A stretch of DNA of 64,000 nucleotides. It comes from Sphingobacterium puteale (GTDB lineage Bacteria; Bacteroidota; Bacteroidia; Sphingobacteriales; Sphingobacteriaceae). The notes beneath the pieces are model-generated. The model was given only the letters and a program-made list of their open reading frames with translations, did not search any database and was not told the DNA's origin. Location of the stretch: the NCBI RefSeq assembly GCF_003627955.1, contig NZ_RBWS01000012.1:163804-227803 (forward strand), read 5' to 3'. The position numbers and the translations under genes were made by a program. Shown one piece after another: positions 26,207 through 35,191 of the stretch. Position 1 is the stretch's first letter. Every line of letters begins with the position of its first letter.

Positions 26207-26669
26207 CTTTCATTTTTTTTGACAAAACTTCTTTTATCCTATGGATCCTCACCCTGACGTTGGAATGGGTAATTCCCAATATTTCAGCAATCTTTTCCTG
26301 TTTCAGGTCTTCTAGAAAAAAGCCTATGATAAGTCTATCCAATTCAGGCAAATCAGCTATACATTGATGGAGTTTAATAAAGGTTTTCTCTTCCTTATAG
26401 GGATCTACTTCGCTGGATTTTAGAAATCTATAATCTTTAACAAGTTCTTTTTTCTTTTCATTTTCTATCTGTCTCAGGCATTTATTGCTTGCAATTCTAT
26501 ATATCCAACCAGGGATATTCTCATGATGTCTCAATTCATCCATGTGTGTGAATACTGTAATAAATGTATCTTGCATCACATCTTTCGCCTTTTCAGCATC
26601 ATTAAAATACCCCAAGCAAACTCTAAATATTTTGCCTGAATAATTTTTATATAGATATTCAAATTCCAT
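26196..26669 (-). CDS. ECF-type RNA polymerase sigma factor
   Basis: 157 residues. Region 2 is YLYKNYSGKIFRVCLGYFND, then EKAKDVMQDTFITVF and WIYRIASNKCLRQIE. Region 4 is IADLPELDRLIIGFFLEDLK with the helix-turn-helix KIAEILGITHSNVRVRIHRI. Length fits the family. It heads a group with a coupled membrane protein and the serine hydrolase, and probably directs their transcription. Confidence 0.93.
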   Translation of the reverse strand: MEFEYLYKNYSGKIFRVCLGYFNDAEKAKDVMQDTFITVFTHMDELRHHENIPGWIYRIASNKCLRQIENEKKKELVKDYRFLKSSEVDPYKEEKTFIKLHQCIADLPELDRLIIGFFLEDLKQEKIAEILGITHSNVRVRIHRIKEVLSKKMKDDE

Positions 26670-26982
26670 TATAACAGATAAATACAGGAAGCTATAAAAT
26701 GTTACAAATTATTTTCAAATCTATTACAAAGTGGTAAAGATTAGGGTAGCCGTAGACGAAAGGATTACGAATACCATAACAACGCGGATGGAACCTAAAA
26801 TGTAAAATCTGGTCTACAAGACTGCAGGTCGAAAAGTCTGTGTATTCCAGGAATGACACCGATGTCATGACATGCGATTATTTTAGCTTTGATTTTCAGG
26901 ACCTGGATCTTTGCCGTACTCGATAAATTGTCAAATCCGTAAAAACTACCTTCCTGTTACTTAATTCAGTAAATTTATTCCG
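26670..26982. other. Gene-free intergenic stretch
   Basis: Between the divergent sigma factor and REC genes; no frame of gene character and no clear hairpin seen. Confidence 0.5.
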
Positions 26983-26990
26983 TAAATTTG
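26983..26990 (+). promoter_or_regulatory. -7 element TAAATTTG for the REC gene
   Basis: Exact TAnnTTTG, 19 bases before ATG 27010. A GGAGG run follows at 26995-26999, unusual in this genome where Shine-Dalgarno sequences are scarce. Confidence 0.5.
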
Positions 26991-27009
26991 TATCGGAGGC
27001 AATAAGTTT

Positions 27010-27474
27010 ATGGAAAACAAGAAGATTTCAATATTGTATGTTGATGATGAGGAGAATAATTTGTTTTCCTTCAAGGCGACATTCCGTTTAAAATATAAGA
27101 TATTTACGGCCATTAGTGGAGCGGAGGCAATTGATCTTGTTAAAAATAATTCGATTAATATCATTATTACAGATCAACGGATGCCCGAAATGACCGGTGT
27201 CGAGTTTCTGGAGAGGATCATTAAGATTGATGCAGCTCCAATGCGGATACTTTTAACGGGGTATACTGATATGGCTGCTGTGGTCGATGCAGTCAATAAA
27301 GGAAAGATATTCCATTACCTCAATAAACCTTGGAGCGAAGCGGAACTGGACGAAACGATTCAGCGTGCGTATGAGGTATATCTGGAACGGCAAAAAATAA
27401 TCGAAACGAATGCGAAACTCGAATCATCCAATGATCAACTTGAGTTTATGCTGCGCCAAAAACTGCTTTCCTAA
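27010..27474 (+). CDS. Single-domain response regulator (REC)
   Basis: 154 residues. A CheY-like receiver at 1-125 has the acidic pair Asp12/Asp13 (LYVDDEENN), phospho-acceptor Asp55 in TDQRMPEMTG, switch Thr in RILLTGYTDM and Lys in LNKPW. A C-terminal coiled-coil tail follows (KIIETNAKLESSNDQLEFML). There is no output domain. Its receiver closely resembles that of the convergent REC-kinase ending at 27501, including Asp55 and DQRMPE, so the two are probable paralogues. It may act as a phosphate carrier or sink for the neighbouring kinases. Confidence 0.9.
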   Translation: MENKKISILYVDDEENNLFSFKATFRLKYKIFTAISGAEAIDLVKNNSINIIITDQRMPEMTGVEFLERIIKIDAAPMRILLTGYTDMAAVVDAVNKGKIFHYLNKPWSEAELDETIQRAYEVYLERQKIIETNAKLESSNDQLEFMLRQKLLS

Positions 27475-27494
27475 AACAAAAGCTTTTAGGAAAG
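27466..27494. terminator. Hairpin between convergent signalling genes
   Basis: An 11-bp perfect stem (27466-27476 against 27484-27494) with a 7-base loop that includes the REC gene's stop codon. No T tract; a shared 3'-end structure is likely. Confidence 0.5.
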
Positions 27495-27500
27495 TCAGAG

Positions 27501-28586
27501 CTATTTACTCGGTATACTGACTGTAAATGTCGTGCCTGCACCCAGTGGCGATTGTACATCAATGCTTCCCTGCAGCTTTAGTAATGCGTTTTGTACATTA
27601 TACAAGCCAAATCCCATGCCTTTGGCCTGATCACTGCCCCTAAAAAACAGTTTGAAAATATCATGAATGTGTTCGGGAGAAATACCGATACCATTATCGC
27701 TCACCACAATCTTCGCCTGCTTGTCAGATACGTCAACAGATAGTTTAACGAATGGCTCCGCCTGCCCCTTTCGCTGATATTTGAAGGCGTTGGATAGTAA
27801 ATTGTGTAAAATCAATTCCAGGATAGCTTTGTCACATTTAAATGGTTCTTTTTGGTCAACACAAATATCAAAGGTTACGTCTTTGTTTTGGGTATACATT
27901 TTATAGAACTGTCTCACATTGCCGAAAAGTTCGTCAAAATTAATTTCAGAGAGCAAGAGCTCACCTCTCCGCAACAGATAGTAGTCCCTTAGACTATCAA
28001 TATAAGCGTCTAGACTGACCAATGAACTATCCATCAAAGTAAGTAATTCATGGATGCGGTCTATATTGTCAAATTCTAGCCCAAGTTTTACGGCGGAGAG
28101 TACCCCTGTTAAAGGATCACGTAAATCATGACTGACACTATAGGCAAACTTATCTAGCTCATCGTACGCTTTCTGTAGTTCTTGATTCTTGGTCTCCAAC
28201 AGCGAATTTGCAACATAAAATTTATTTGCTTCTTCAATTGCTGAAATAATCTCCTCCCTCATCCAAGGCTTGCGGACAAAGCGAAAGATATGCCCCTTAT
28301 TGATCGCGTCAATAACTGTATCCATGTCAGCATAAGCAGTCAATAAAATACGGATAGGCTTCGGAAAATCTCTTTTGATGCGGTGCAGAAAATCTATTCC
28401 CAGTTCTTCGGGCATACGCTGGTCACAAAAGATCACACGGATCTTTGAATTGGCGAGAAGTATTTTCTCGGCTTCAGCTGTGTTTGATGCAGTATGAATG
28501 ACATAATCGTATCTAAAATTCGCTTTAAAACCAATTAAGTTATTTGCTTCATCATCAATATATAGTATTTCAAGCTCCGTCTGCAT
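27501..28586 (-). CDS. REC-histidine kinase hybrid protein
   Basis: 361 residues. Receiver at 1-120 (Asp55 in CDQRMPEELG; TAYADM; VRKPW), a coiled coil at 125-148, HisKA with His153 in FAYSVSHDLRDPLTG, and an HATPase near residues 250-358 (VVSDNGIGISPEHIHDIFKL; GFGLYNVQNALLKLQG). A receiver placed before the kinase with no sensor implies control by another kinase, most likely the 7TM kinase encoded just upstream. ATG 28586 is chosen because the receiver starts at MQTELEILYIDD. It is last in the 32.4-27.5 kb operon, 79 bases after the 7TM kinase. Confidence 0.92.
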   Translation of the reverse strand: MQTELEILYIDDEANNLIGFKANFRYDYVIHTASNTAEAEKILLANSKIRVIFCDQRMPEELGIDFLHRIKRDFPKPIRILLTAYADMDTVIDAINKGHIFRFVRKPWMREEIISAIEEANKFYVANSLLETKNQELQKAYDELDKFAYSVSHDLRDPLTGVLSAVKLGLEFDNIDRIHELLTLMDSSLVSLDAYIDSLRDYYLLRRGELLLSEINFDELFGNVRQFYKMYTQNKDVTFDICVDQKEPFKCDKAILELILHNLLSNAFKYQRKGQAEPFVKLSVDVSDKQAKIVVSDNGIGISPEHIHDIFKLFFRGSDQAKGMGFGLYNVQNALLKLQGSIDVQSPLGAGTTFTVSIPSK

Positions 28587-28665
28587 AATTTTTATAATCT
28601 GGTTTACTTTCCCAAAATGACCGAAATTAATCATAATTTATCGAACTCATTGGGTTACTTTTACG

Positions 28666-30816
28666 TCAATTCTTTTGTTGTATGGGGATTTGTAGCGTAA
28701 AGACTGTTCCCTCTCCTACTTCCGATTCTACAATAATCCTACCATGATGCTTGGCAATGGTATTATAGGCGATGGACATCCCTAACCCTGTCCCCTCGCC
28801 GACGTCCTTTGTCGTGAAAAAAGGTTCAAAAATACGTTCCTGAATATTTTTTGGAATACCGATGCCATTGTCTGCTATTTTAACAAAAATACTGGACTGA
28901 TCCGCAGCGAGTCCGGTTTCTATCCCTAATTTCCCTCCTCCGTTATCACCGAATTTTTTGTTGATGGCATACAGTGCATTCGTTATAATATTCAGAAATA
29001 CCTGGTTCAATTTCCCTGCATGGCATTCTACCATCGGTAGGTCGCCATATTTTTTTTCAACTTCAATCGTATTATTGATCAAGCTGTTCAGTATCACCAT
29101 CGTGGACGCTATGCCTTCGTTGATATCGGCAAATTTTAATGTGTCCTCATCGACACGTGAGAAGATACGTAAACTTTTTACAATTTCAGCGGTACGATGG
29201 GCCCCATCATGCATTCCTTTCAATAGGAAATCGACTTCTGTCTTCAGATAGTCAAGGTCCAGATCATCCTTGAATTTTTTGATCTGTAATTGCTTCTCGT
29301 CATCAGAAAACTCCGGTGCAAAAGCAATACGTTCGACTTCGTCCAAAGTGTCCCAGATCATCCTGATATCTCTTTTCAGGGGGGCTACATTCGAGGTGAC
29401 GAAGTTGATTGGATTGTTGATTTCGTGTGCGACTCCTGCGGTCAACTGTCCCAACGAGGCCATTTTTTCGGCTTCAACCAGTTGTGACTGAGCTTCTTTC
29501 AGATGTGTCAGTGTCATTTGCAATGACGCATTGGATTCTTTTAGTTCATGTGTCCGTTCACTGACCTTTTGCTCCAACACCACATTCTGCTCACGGATGA
29601 GCCGCTCGTTTTCTAAAGAGATAGCTAATTCTCGTAGCCTAGATTCTTCCTTTTCCTGCTTGAGTATATTGATGCTGTAGGCCAGACCAAAGGATAGCAA
29701 TGCCATTTCGATTACTGAGGCAATCTGAACAGCGTTGCTTGTAAAGTTATTATAGTCTAATATTCCGTAGTCTTTTAACAAAAACACAACGGACCCCAGG
29801 AGTAAGACGGTCCAGCCATAAACAAAGTATTTTGCTGGTTTATAACCGCTTATCATAATTCGGTAGGATAAATAGAGGACAAATAAAGAGCCAGCACCGG
29901 TGGTCACCTGCATCACGAAAAATGCGGATTGCGTTAAACTGGCTAGCGCCAGGATGGTACCAAAGGCAAACAAAATAATAAAAATGGTGATTATCCGTCT
30001 TGATCGCGGTGCATTTTTCTTTAATTGGAGAAATGAATCTGCAAATAAAAGCGCACTAAGCCCCGATAAACAACCAAATATGATGGGGCCTTTGGTTGCA
30101 AAGTAAGGCCAGGAAGGCCACAGATACTGAAAACTATAACCTTTGATGCCCATTTGGGTGACACCTGCACAGAGGACATATAACACGTAATAAAGGTACC
30201 CCCTGTCCCTTACAGAGAAAAATAGAAAGAGATTATATATCACCATAATAAGTACTATTCCGATATAGATGCCACTAATGAGGCTATCGTTATTCATCTG
30301 CGTCACAAATTGTCGCTCGCTACTCAGATAGATGGGTAATATAATCTGCTCGGTACTTTTTATACAAATGAAAAAGGTCTTTTCCGACCGTTTGGGCAGA
30401 TGAATATCAAATACATAGTTCGGAACTTTATATTTTCGTATGGAAAAATTTTGATGTTCCCCAAGTTTGATCGATTGGTAAGAGCCATTCCCGGACGGGC
30501 TATATAATTCAACTTCATCCAATAGCGGATAGGCAATTTCTAATAGAAAATATAAATCTTGTTCGCTGGCATTTTTTATAGGAAGGCGAAACCAGACAGC
30601 GTCAGATGAGGTGCCCAAGTTTGGTACTGCACTATTTAGGGGTTGAAAGTCCGATGAAGATAAAATGTTTGAAAATTCAGGATTTCCCGGTCCCGTATAG
30701 CGCTCCAGCTGGCGACCGATCAGTAGCCGTTGTCCGGAATGGTCAACAGTGAGCTGTGCTCGTGATGGGAGGCAGGGGAGAATATACAGACAGATCAAGG
30801 AAAACCAGCATTTCAT
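28666..30816 (-). CDS. 7TMR-DISM sensor histidine kinase
   Basis: 716 residues. Signal peptide (1-20), a periplasmic 7TMR-DISMED2-type beta-sandwich near 25-165, seven transmembrane helices near 180-385 (LISGIYIGIVLIMVIYNLFL onward), and a coiled coil at 390-445. HisKA has His in GQLTAGVAHEINNPINF. The HATPase has ADNGIGIPKNIQERIFEPFF and GTGLGMSIAYNTIAKHHGR. The extracytoplasmic domain of this class is thought to bind carbohydrate-like or other small ligands. It lies 10 bases after a methyltransferase gene and 79 bases before the REC-kinase. Confidence 0.93.
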   Translation of the reverse strand: MKCWFSLICLYILPCLPSRAQLTVDHSGQRLLIGRQLERYTGPGNPEFSNILSSSDFQPLNSAVPNLGTSSDAVWFRLPIKNASEQDLYFLLEIAYPLLDEVELYSPSGNGSYQSIKLGEHQNFSIRKYKVPNYVFDIHLPKRSEKTFFICIKSTEQIILPIYLSSERQFVTQMNNDSLISGIYIGIVLIMVIYNLFLFFSVRDRGYLYYVLYVLCAGVTQMGIKGYSFQYLWPSWPYFATKGPIIFGCLSGLSALLFADSFLQLKKNAPRSRRIITIFIILFAFGTILALASLTQSAFFVMQVTTGAGSLFVLYLSYRIMISGYKPAKYFVYGWTVLLLGSVVFLLKDYGILDYNNFTSNAVQIASVIEMALLSFGLAYSINILKQEKEESRLRELAISLENERLIREQNVVLEQKVSERTHELKESNASLQMTLTHLKEAQSQLVEAEKMASLGQLTAGVAHEINNPINFVTSNVAPLKRDIRMIWDTLDEVERIAFAPEFSDDEKQLQIKKFKDDLDLDYLKTEVDFLLKGMHDGAHRTAEIVKSLRIFSRVDEDTLKFADINEGIASTMVILNSLINNTIEVEKKYGDLPMVECHAGKLNQVFLNIITNALYAINKKFGDNGGGKLGIETGLAADQSSIFVKIADNGIGIPKNIQERIFEPFFTTKDVGEGTGLGMSIAYNTIAKHHGRIIVESEVGEGTVFTLQIPIQQKN

Positions 30817-30826
30817 GTTTAGGACG

Positions 30827-31591
30827 CTATTTTTTTGCCTGGGCGATGACCAGATTCATGGACACTAAAAAACAGCCGGTTTCATCCAATTGTTTCAGGG
30901 TTTGTTGGAATTCATCAAATTCTGCTTGGCTCAATTTGCCTTTTTCGAACATTTCCAAGAGGATGCTGTCTAAAAAAAGATAGCGGTTGGCCTCTTCTTT
31001 TGAACGTGTCACCATGCACAACGTTTGCAGTTGAACATCTTGAAATCCATTTGCAAGGAGGTCTGCTGTTAGCTTATTGCCCGCCCAGCCGTTGTTGACC
31101 TTCTCTTCGGTCAAATAATGGCAGATCTTGGCTTCTATGCTTACATGTTGGGTGTAGAAAGTCAGGCTATTCCAGATGGTTTCAACGATAACCACAGGTT
31201 GCCCCTTGCCCAATATGCGATATACCTCACGAAACATCTTTTGTGGATCAGTCAAATGCTGGACAAGACGTTCCATCCGCACTCCGGAAGCCTCCTCATC
31301 TTCGAAATCGAGCTGATATACCTCACCCTGAACAAAATTAACATTGCTGATTCCGTCGCTACCTGCTTTCGCATGATCAATCAATTTCGCATCATGGTCA
31401 ATGCCGATCACCTGTACTTCGCTTCCCAGCATATTGGCCAGGTTAATAGCATCCATTCCAGTACCGCAACCCAAATCGGCAAGGAGCCCTTCTTTGATCG
31501 TAGTGAAAGGAGAATAGGACTGTATTTTTAATTGCTTGAGAAACTCTCCGGTATCCTGTAAATAACCGGCGCCATAGTGTTTAGTGTCCAT
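30827..31591 (-). CDS. Class I SAM-dependent methyltransferase
   Basis: 254 residues. Motif I is LADLGCGTGMDAINLANMLG near 36-55; motif II is VQVIGIDHDAKLIDHAKAG; VRMERLVQHLTDPQKMFREV is the post-motif region of UbiE/MenG-like methyltransferases. The substrate is unknown and appears to be a small molecule. It starts on the last base of the acyltransferase-like gene (TAATG coupling) and is followed 10 bases later by the 7TM sensor kinase. This placement suggests it helps make or modify the ligand of that kinase; inference only. Confidence 0.9.
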   Translation of the reverse strand: MDTKHYGAGYLQDTGEFLKQLKIQSYSPFTTIKEGLLADLGCGTGMDAINLANMLGSEVQVIGIDHDAKLIDHAKAGSDGISNVNFVQGEVYQLDFEDEEASGVRMERLVQHLTDPQKMFREVYRILGKGQPVVIVETIWNSLTFYTQHVSIEAKICHYLTEEKVNNGWAGNKLTADLLANGFQDVQLQTLCMVTRSKEEANRYLFLDSILLEMFEKGKLSQAEFDEFQQTLKQLDETGCFLVSMNLVIAQAKK

Positions 31592-32400
31592 TAAAAAATA
31601 TTTAGATTACGTTGATCTGTATTGTGATCTGCCGATGTGTGTTGCAAATTTTTTATGACTTCTTCAAGATCCCACCGGTCTAGGTTAGGGATGTCTATTT
31701 GATAGTGAATTTCAATTTCTTTATTCCGCAGGGTTTCTATCCGGACAATATTGGAATTGTTTCGGAGGGAGAAAATGGCTTCCTTATTTTCCTGATCTGC
31801 TTCAGTCAACGTATCCAGATTTCTCATGATCATGACTGTCGCCACTAAGTCTAATTTTGGATAGTAAAAAGTACCATTGTTACCAACGCTGGTATCTATG
31901 CGGTAACCGACACTTTCTGCCAGTTTTACCGTATATGGAGCACACAGTGCAAATAACGATTTGATCCCGATCTGTGTGCTGATGGCTGCTCCGGCCCTGG
32001 TGAGGAAAATACTGCCGATTCCATATCCTGCGATTTCACGGGAGTTCCATAGCCCGCAGCCTTCGCCGGTACCGTGTAAAGCGTAGTCGTATACTAAATC
32101 GTAAATCCGCGCATCCATGGCACCTGTAGCCTGTTCTATCGGCAACGGCTCACTTCCTCCGGCGGCATGTATCCGGACACCTCCATATACCTTCTCACCA
32201 TCAAGAGATTCTACAATAAGGACGAATGACGCCGGATTATACATCCATTCGTTCTTGGATGAAGTAACTTTCTTGACGCCTATCGCTGTCAAGACATGGG
32301 CGTGCCCTTCTATAAAACGTTCACAGGTCGTAGGATCGTCGATAGCACGAAATGCTCTCAGTCTAACTACCGGACGTCCATCGTTGAATAATAATGCCAC
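31591..32400 (-). CDS. GNAT-like acyltransferase of unknown substrate
   Basis: 269 residues. I see a fold resembling GNAT N-acyltransferases. Two antiparallel strands (SFVLIVESLDGEKVYGGVRI), then WNSREIAGYGIGSIFLTRAG in the place of the acyl-CoA binding loop and helix, then GIKSLFALCAPYTVKLAESV and GYRID, the usual C-terminal GNAT pattern. The similarity is weak and judged by eye. Autoinducer synthases and exosortase-associated acyltransferases share this fold. First gene of a four-gene operon, translationally coupled to the methyltransferase. Confidence 0.6.
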   Translation of the reverse strand: MALLFNDGRPVVRLRAFRAIDDPTTCERFIEGHAHVLTAIGVKKVTSSKNEWMYNPASFVLIVESLDGEKVYGGVRIHAAGGSEPLPIEQATGAMDARIYDLVYDYALHGTGEGCGLWNSREIAGYGIGSIFLTRAGAAISTQIGIKSLFALCAPYTVKLAESVGYRIDTSVGNNGTFYYPKLDLVATVMIMRNLDTLTEADQENKEAIFSLRNNSNIVRIETLRNKEIEIHYQIDIPNLDRWDLEEVIKNLQHTSADHNTDQRNLNIF

Positions 32401-32428
32401 CGAAATGCTTTAATTTATCGTTGAAACA

Positions 32429-32436
32429 CAAAACTA
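32429..32436 (-). promoter_or_regulatory. -7 element for the acyltransferase-methyltransferase-kinase operon
   Basis: TAGTTTTG on the minus strand, 28 bases before the start of the first gene; no clear -33. Confidence 0.5.
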
Positions 32437-32439
32437 ATC

Positions 32440-32485
32440 AATAAAAAGCAAAAGGTGTTTAAAGCTTTGACAAATAAACACCTTT
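32440..32485 (-). terminator. Terminator after the amidohydrolase gene
   Basis: A perfect 11-bp stem AAAGGTGTTTA (32451-32461) against 32475-32485, then TTTTGCTTTTTATTG on the minus strand. It separates the amidohydrolase from the signalling operon. Confidence 0.75.
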
Positions 32486-32581
32486 ATGATCTGCCGTTTA
32501 CAAAAAATATGTGTAAGGCTGGTCCTATATGTAAAAGTCAATTATAAAAATAAAGATCGCGGATCAGTTTGGAATGACCTA

Positions 32582-33916
32582 TCAACGTTTTTGTAAACTA
32601 TTCTTATAAATTTGTCCGTCTTTGATAATAAGGAGAAAATTCTTGTCCGGATCGGCCAGCAGTGTCAAGTCTCGGAGCGGATCGCCATCGACCAGAAGCA
32701 TATCGGCCAAGGCTCCTTCTTCGATCACGCCTAGTTTACCGGGATATGGGCTCCGTAAACCCGCAAGCTGTAAAAGCTCCGCGTTGTCCTGGGTAACCAT
32801 TTTAATGATCTCAGCATTCGTAAACCATTTTTGAAGACGGAGGATAAATGAATTTTGCAGTTCATTCAGATCTGGTTCAAAAAGGAAGTCGGTTCCCCAG
32901 GCGAGCTTAACACCGTGTTTCTTGGCCAAAGGCCATACTTTTTCCTGTCCTTCGATAACGGGCTTGCGTTTTATTCGCCTTTGCGGATCCATATCAGGAG
33001 TGTCTTCGACCAGATTTTGTAAGCTGAGCCAGATATTTTTCTCTGCAAGAAGTTGCAGCGTTTCCTCATCCAATAGCTGTCCGTGTTCGACACACTTTAC
33101 CCCTGCTTCGACCGCCCGGCGTATCGCCCTGGGCGTATAAGCATGTACGGTAACATAAGTGCCCCAATCTTCTGCTGCTTCGACCGCCGCCTTCATCTCA
33201 TCCAGGGTATATTGTGTAACATCCACGGGGTCATACGCTGAGGAAGTTCCCCCGCCGGCCATGAGTTTGATCTGACTGGCGCCGAACCGTAAATTTTCCC
33301 TGACGGCGGTCAGTACCTCATCGCGTCCGTCGGCTATAAAAGTGGCTCCATATCTTTCAGCGCGTGAAACAATGCCGAAGAATCTGCGCGATTTTTCCTC
33401 TGGCGTCCTAAAATCACCATGCCCCGCAGTTTGGCTTATTGTAGCCCCGGAAGGCCAGATCCTGGGGCCGATTAGTTTACCTTTGTCAATCGCAGCCTTT
33501 AATGGAAAAATCGGCCCGCCCACATCGCGCACACTCGTAAATCCACGCATGAGCATTTTCCGCGCTGATTGGCCAACCTTGTTTACCAGAAATTCCTCAG
33601 AAAGATCGTTTGTCATCATCTGTGGCATAGTAAGTGCCCCAAAAACCAAATGCACGTGGGCATCAATCAAGCCGGGCAATAATGTTTTGCCTTTGGCATC
33701 TATCTTTGCAATTTCGGCTCCCGTGGTTTTAATGGGTTCAGCACTGATTGTTTGAATCGTGTTGCCATTGATCAGAACGTGCTTCAGGCCGCTAAGGCTC
33801 TGGTTTTTATAATCTATGAGTTTGACATTTTCCAAAAGGATCTGTTTTTGCTGTGCTGTTAAAGCATGGATACTGCAAACACAGAAAAAGAAGGTAAGTA
33901 CATGACGTAAACGCAT
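32582..33916 (-). CDS. Secreted amidohydrolase (imidazolonepropionase/prolidase-like)
   Basis: 444 residues with a signal peptide (VCSIHALTAQQ). A metal-dependent hydrolase TIM barrel: HxH in LLPGLIDAHVHLVFGA, candidate carbamylated Lys in QIKLMAGGGTSS, then TVHAYTPRAIRRAVEAG, CVEHGQLLDEE and the metal Asp in WGTDFLFEP. The C-terminal GVIEEGALADMLLVDGDPLR is the typical small beta-domain. Related enzymes act on Xaa-Pro dipeptides or cyclic amides. Expressed alone, with a terminator downstream. Confidence 0.92.
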   Translation of the reverse strand: MRLRHVLTFFFCVCSIHALTAQQKQILLENVKLIDYKNQSLSGLKHVLINGNTIQTISAEPIKTTGAEIAKIDAKGKTLLPGLIDAHVHLVFGALTMPQMMTNDLSEEFLVNKVGQSARKMLMRGFTSVRDVGGPIFPLKAAIDKGKLIGPRIWPSGATISQTAGHGDFRTPEEKSRRFFGIVSRAERYGATFIADGRDEVLTAVRENLRFGASQIKLMAGGGTSSAYDPVDVTQYTLDEMKAAVEAAEDWGTYVTVHAYTPRAIRRAVEAGVKCVEHGQLLDEETLQLLAEKNIWLSLQNLVEDTPDMDPQRRIKRKPVIEGQEKVWPLAKKHGVKLAWGTDFLFEPDLNELQNSFILRLQKWFTNAEIIKMVTQDNAELLQLAGLRSPYPGKLGVIEEGALADMLLVDGDPLRDLTLLADPDKNFLLIIKDGQIYKNSLQKR

Positions 33917-34118
33917 AATTATTAAAATATAATGTGTTTAAATAATACTATGACTATAGTCATCAGACCATATAAAAGGCCTGTTTGATGAAAGCTATTT
34001 CCTAAGTTAAATATAATTTGGATATTTCTTTATTATAGTGTAATAATATTTCGCCATAATTAGTCGATAAGTGTTTCTGTACGATCAAAAAGTGCTATAA
34101 TCAGCGCTAAATTTTTAG

Positions 34119-34126
34119 TAAATTTG
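34119..34126 (+). promoter_or_regulatory. -7 element TAAATTTG before the LytTR gene
   Basis: Exact TAnnTTTG ending nine bases before ATG 34136. It overlaps a possible TTG start at 34124, which is therefore unlikely. Confidence 0.5.
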
Positions 34127-34135
34127 TTGCTGATT

Positions 34136-35080
34136 ATGATCAATCTAACTCGATGGCTAGGGCAGTATCAACAGGTCATCCCTGGCATATTTTCTCTCCG
34201 GGCCTCGCTGCGGTACGCTTTTTTGCTGGGAGGATCCTGTTATCTTTTTTTAATCATTTTTCAGCCTTTTGGTACCTACAATTTTGAGGATTCAGCCAAA
34301 TATATACTATTGATGGGCTATGGGGGTATTTTCGCCTTATCTTATCTATTCGCTTCCGCCTTATTGGCCAACGGAAAGAAATGGACGGTAAAAAAAGAAT
34401 TCCTGCGTATGCTATTGGTATACGTAGCAGCGACAATATTGAATTTTTTATACAATAGTTGTGTTGTGAGCCGGGTGTCCATGCAATGGATCAACTTGCT
34501 GTATATGGGACTTTATACCCTGTCGCTTTATGTGCCCATCGGACTGATCTATTTTTTAATACTCATAAAAACGGATCGGGGTAAACCGACCGAGTCTGTA
34601 TCGGTCCCTGTCGCCCAGAAGCAAGTTTTGCCGATACGGGTGAGTTTACCGGCGCAGCGTATATCGAACCTCGGTGCTCATGCCCCAGCAACTCCACTAT
34701 TGGGGAGCTTAACGGATCAGCATGCCGTTGTTTCTGATAACAGCGCTATTGCTTGTCTTGCTAATGGAAGCCAGCTTGTATGTTTTGGCCGACAGGATTT
34801 TATATTTGCCAAATCCATGGATAATTATTGTGAGGTCTATTTTTATGAAAATAAAATAGCCAAAAAAGAGATTATACGGATCACTTTGGGAAAGTTAGAG
34901 GAGCAATTGACAGATGCGAACATACACCGCTGCCATAGATCCTATCTGGTTAATTTCGACAAGATTCTGGTCAAGGAGGGCAATGCAAAAGGCTATCTGT
35001 TGCGTTTCGCTGATAGGGACGAATATGCACTGGTATCGCGTTCGATGCTCCCGGCTGTAAAAGCCTATTTATTGAAATGA
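34136..35080 (+). CDS. Membrane LytTR-family transcriptional regulator
   Basis: About 314 residues. Four predicted transmembrane helices in residues 20-150 (LRYAFLLGGSCYLFLIIFQP, ILLMGYGGIFALSYLFASAL, FLRMLLVYVAATILNFLYNS, LYTLSLYVPIGLIYFLILIK). After a linker the C-terminal LytTR DNA-binding domain spans about 215-314 (FIFAKSMDNYCEVYFYENK; LGKLEEQLTDANIHRCHRSY; LVSRSMLPAVKAYL). No receiver domain, so it is a one-component membrane regulator. The CPBP protease gene 111 bases downstream is a possible target. Confidence 0.9.
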   Translation: MINLTRWLGQYQQVIPGIFSLRASLRYAFLLGGSCYLFLIIFQPFGTYNFEDSAKYILLMGYGGIFALSYLFASALLANGKKWTVKKEFLRMLLVYVAATILNFLYNSCVVSRVSMQWINLLYMGLYTLSLYVPIGLIYFLILIKTDRGKPTESVSVPVAQKQVLPIRVSLPAQRISNLGAHAPATPLLGSLTDQHAVVSDNSAIACLANGSQLVCFGRQDFIFAKSMDNYCEVYFYENKIAKKEIIRITLGKLEEQLTDANIHRCHRSYLVNFDKILVKEGNAKGYLLRFADRDEYALVSRSMLPAVKAYLLK

Positions 35081-35191
35081 TGTGGTTCAATTGGCTTGCG
35101 ATAAACTGTACCATTCGTCCCTAAATCTGGCGAACCGCCACATATTTTTGTCAGTCCTGACATTGCCATATAGTTTTGTCACCAAAAAAAT

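Noticed and set aside
25616..26669. Zinc-type anti-sigma factor paired with the ECF sigma
   Set aside because: The coupled protein lacks the His/Cys zinc motif; only a generic membrane partner can be claimed.
34124..34135. TTG start for the LytTR regulator
   Set aside because: It overlaps the -7 element; ATG 34136 fits better.
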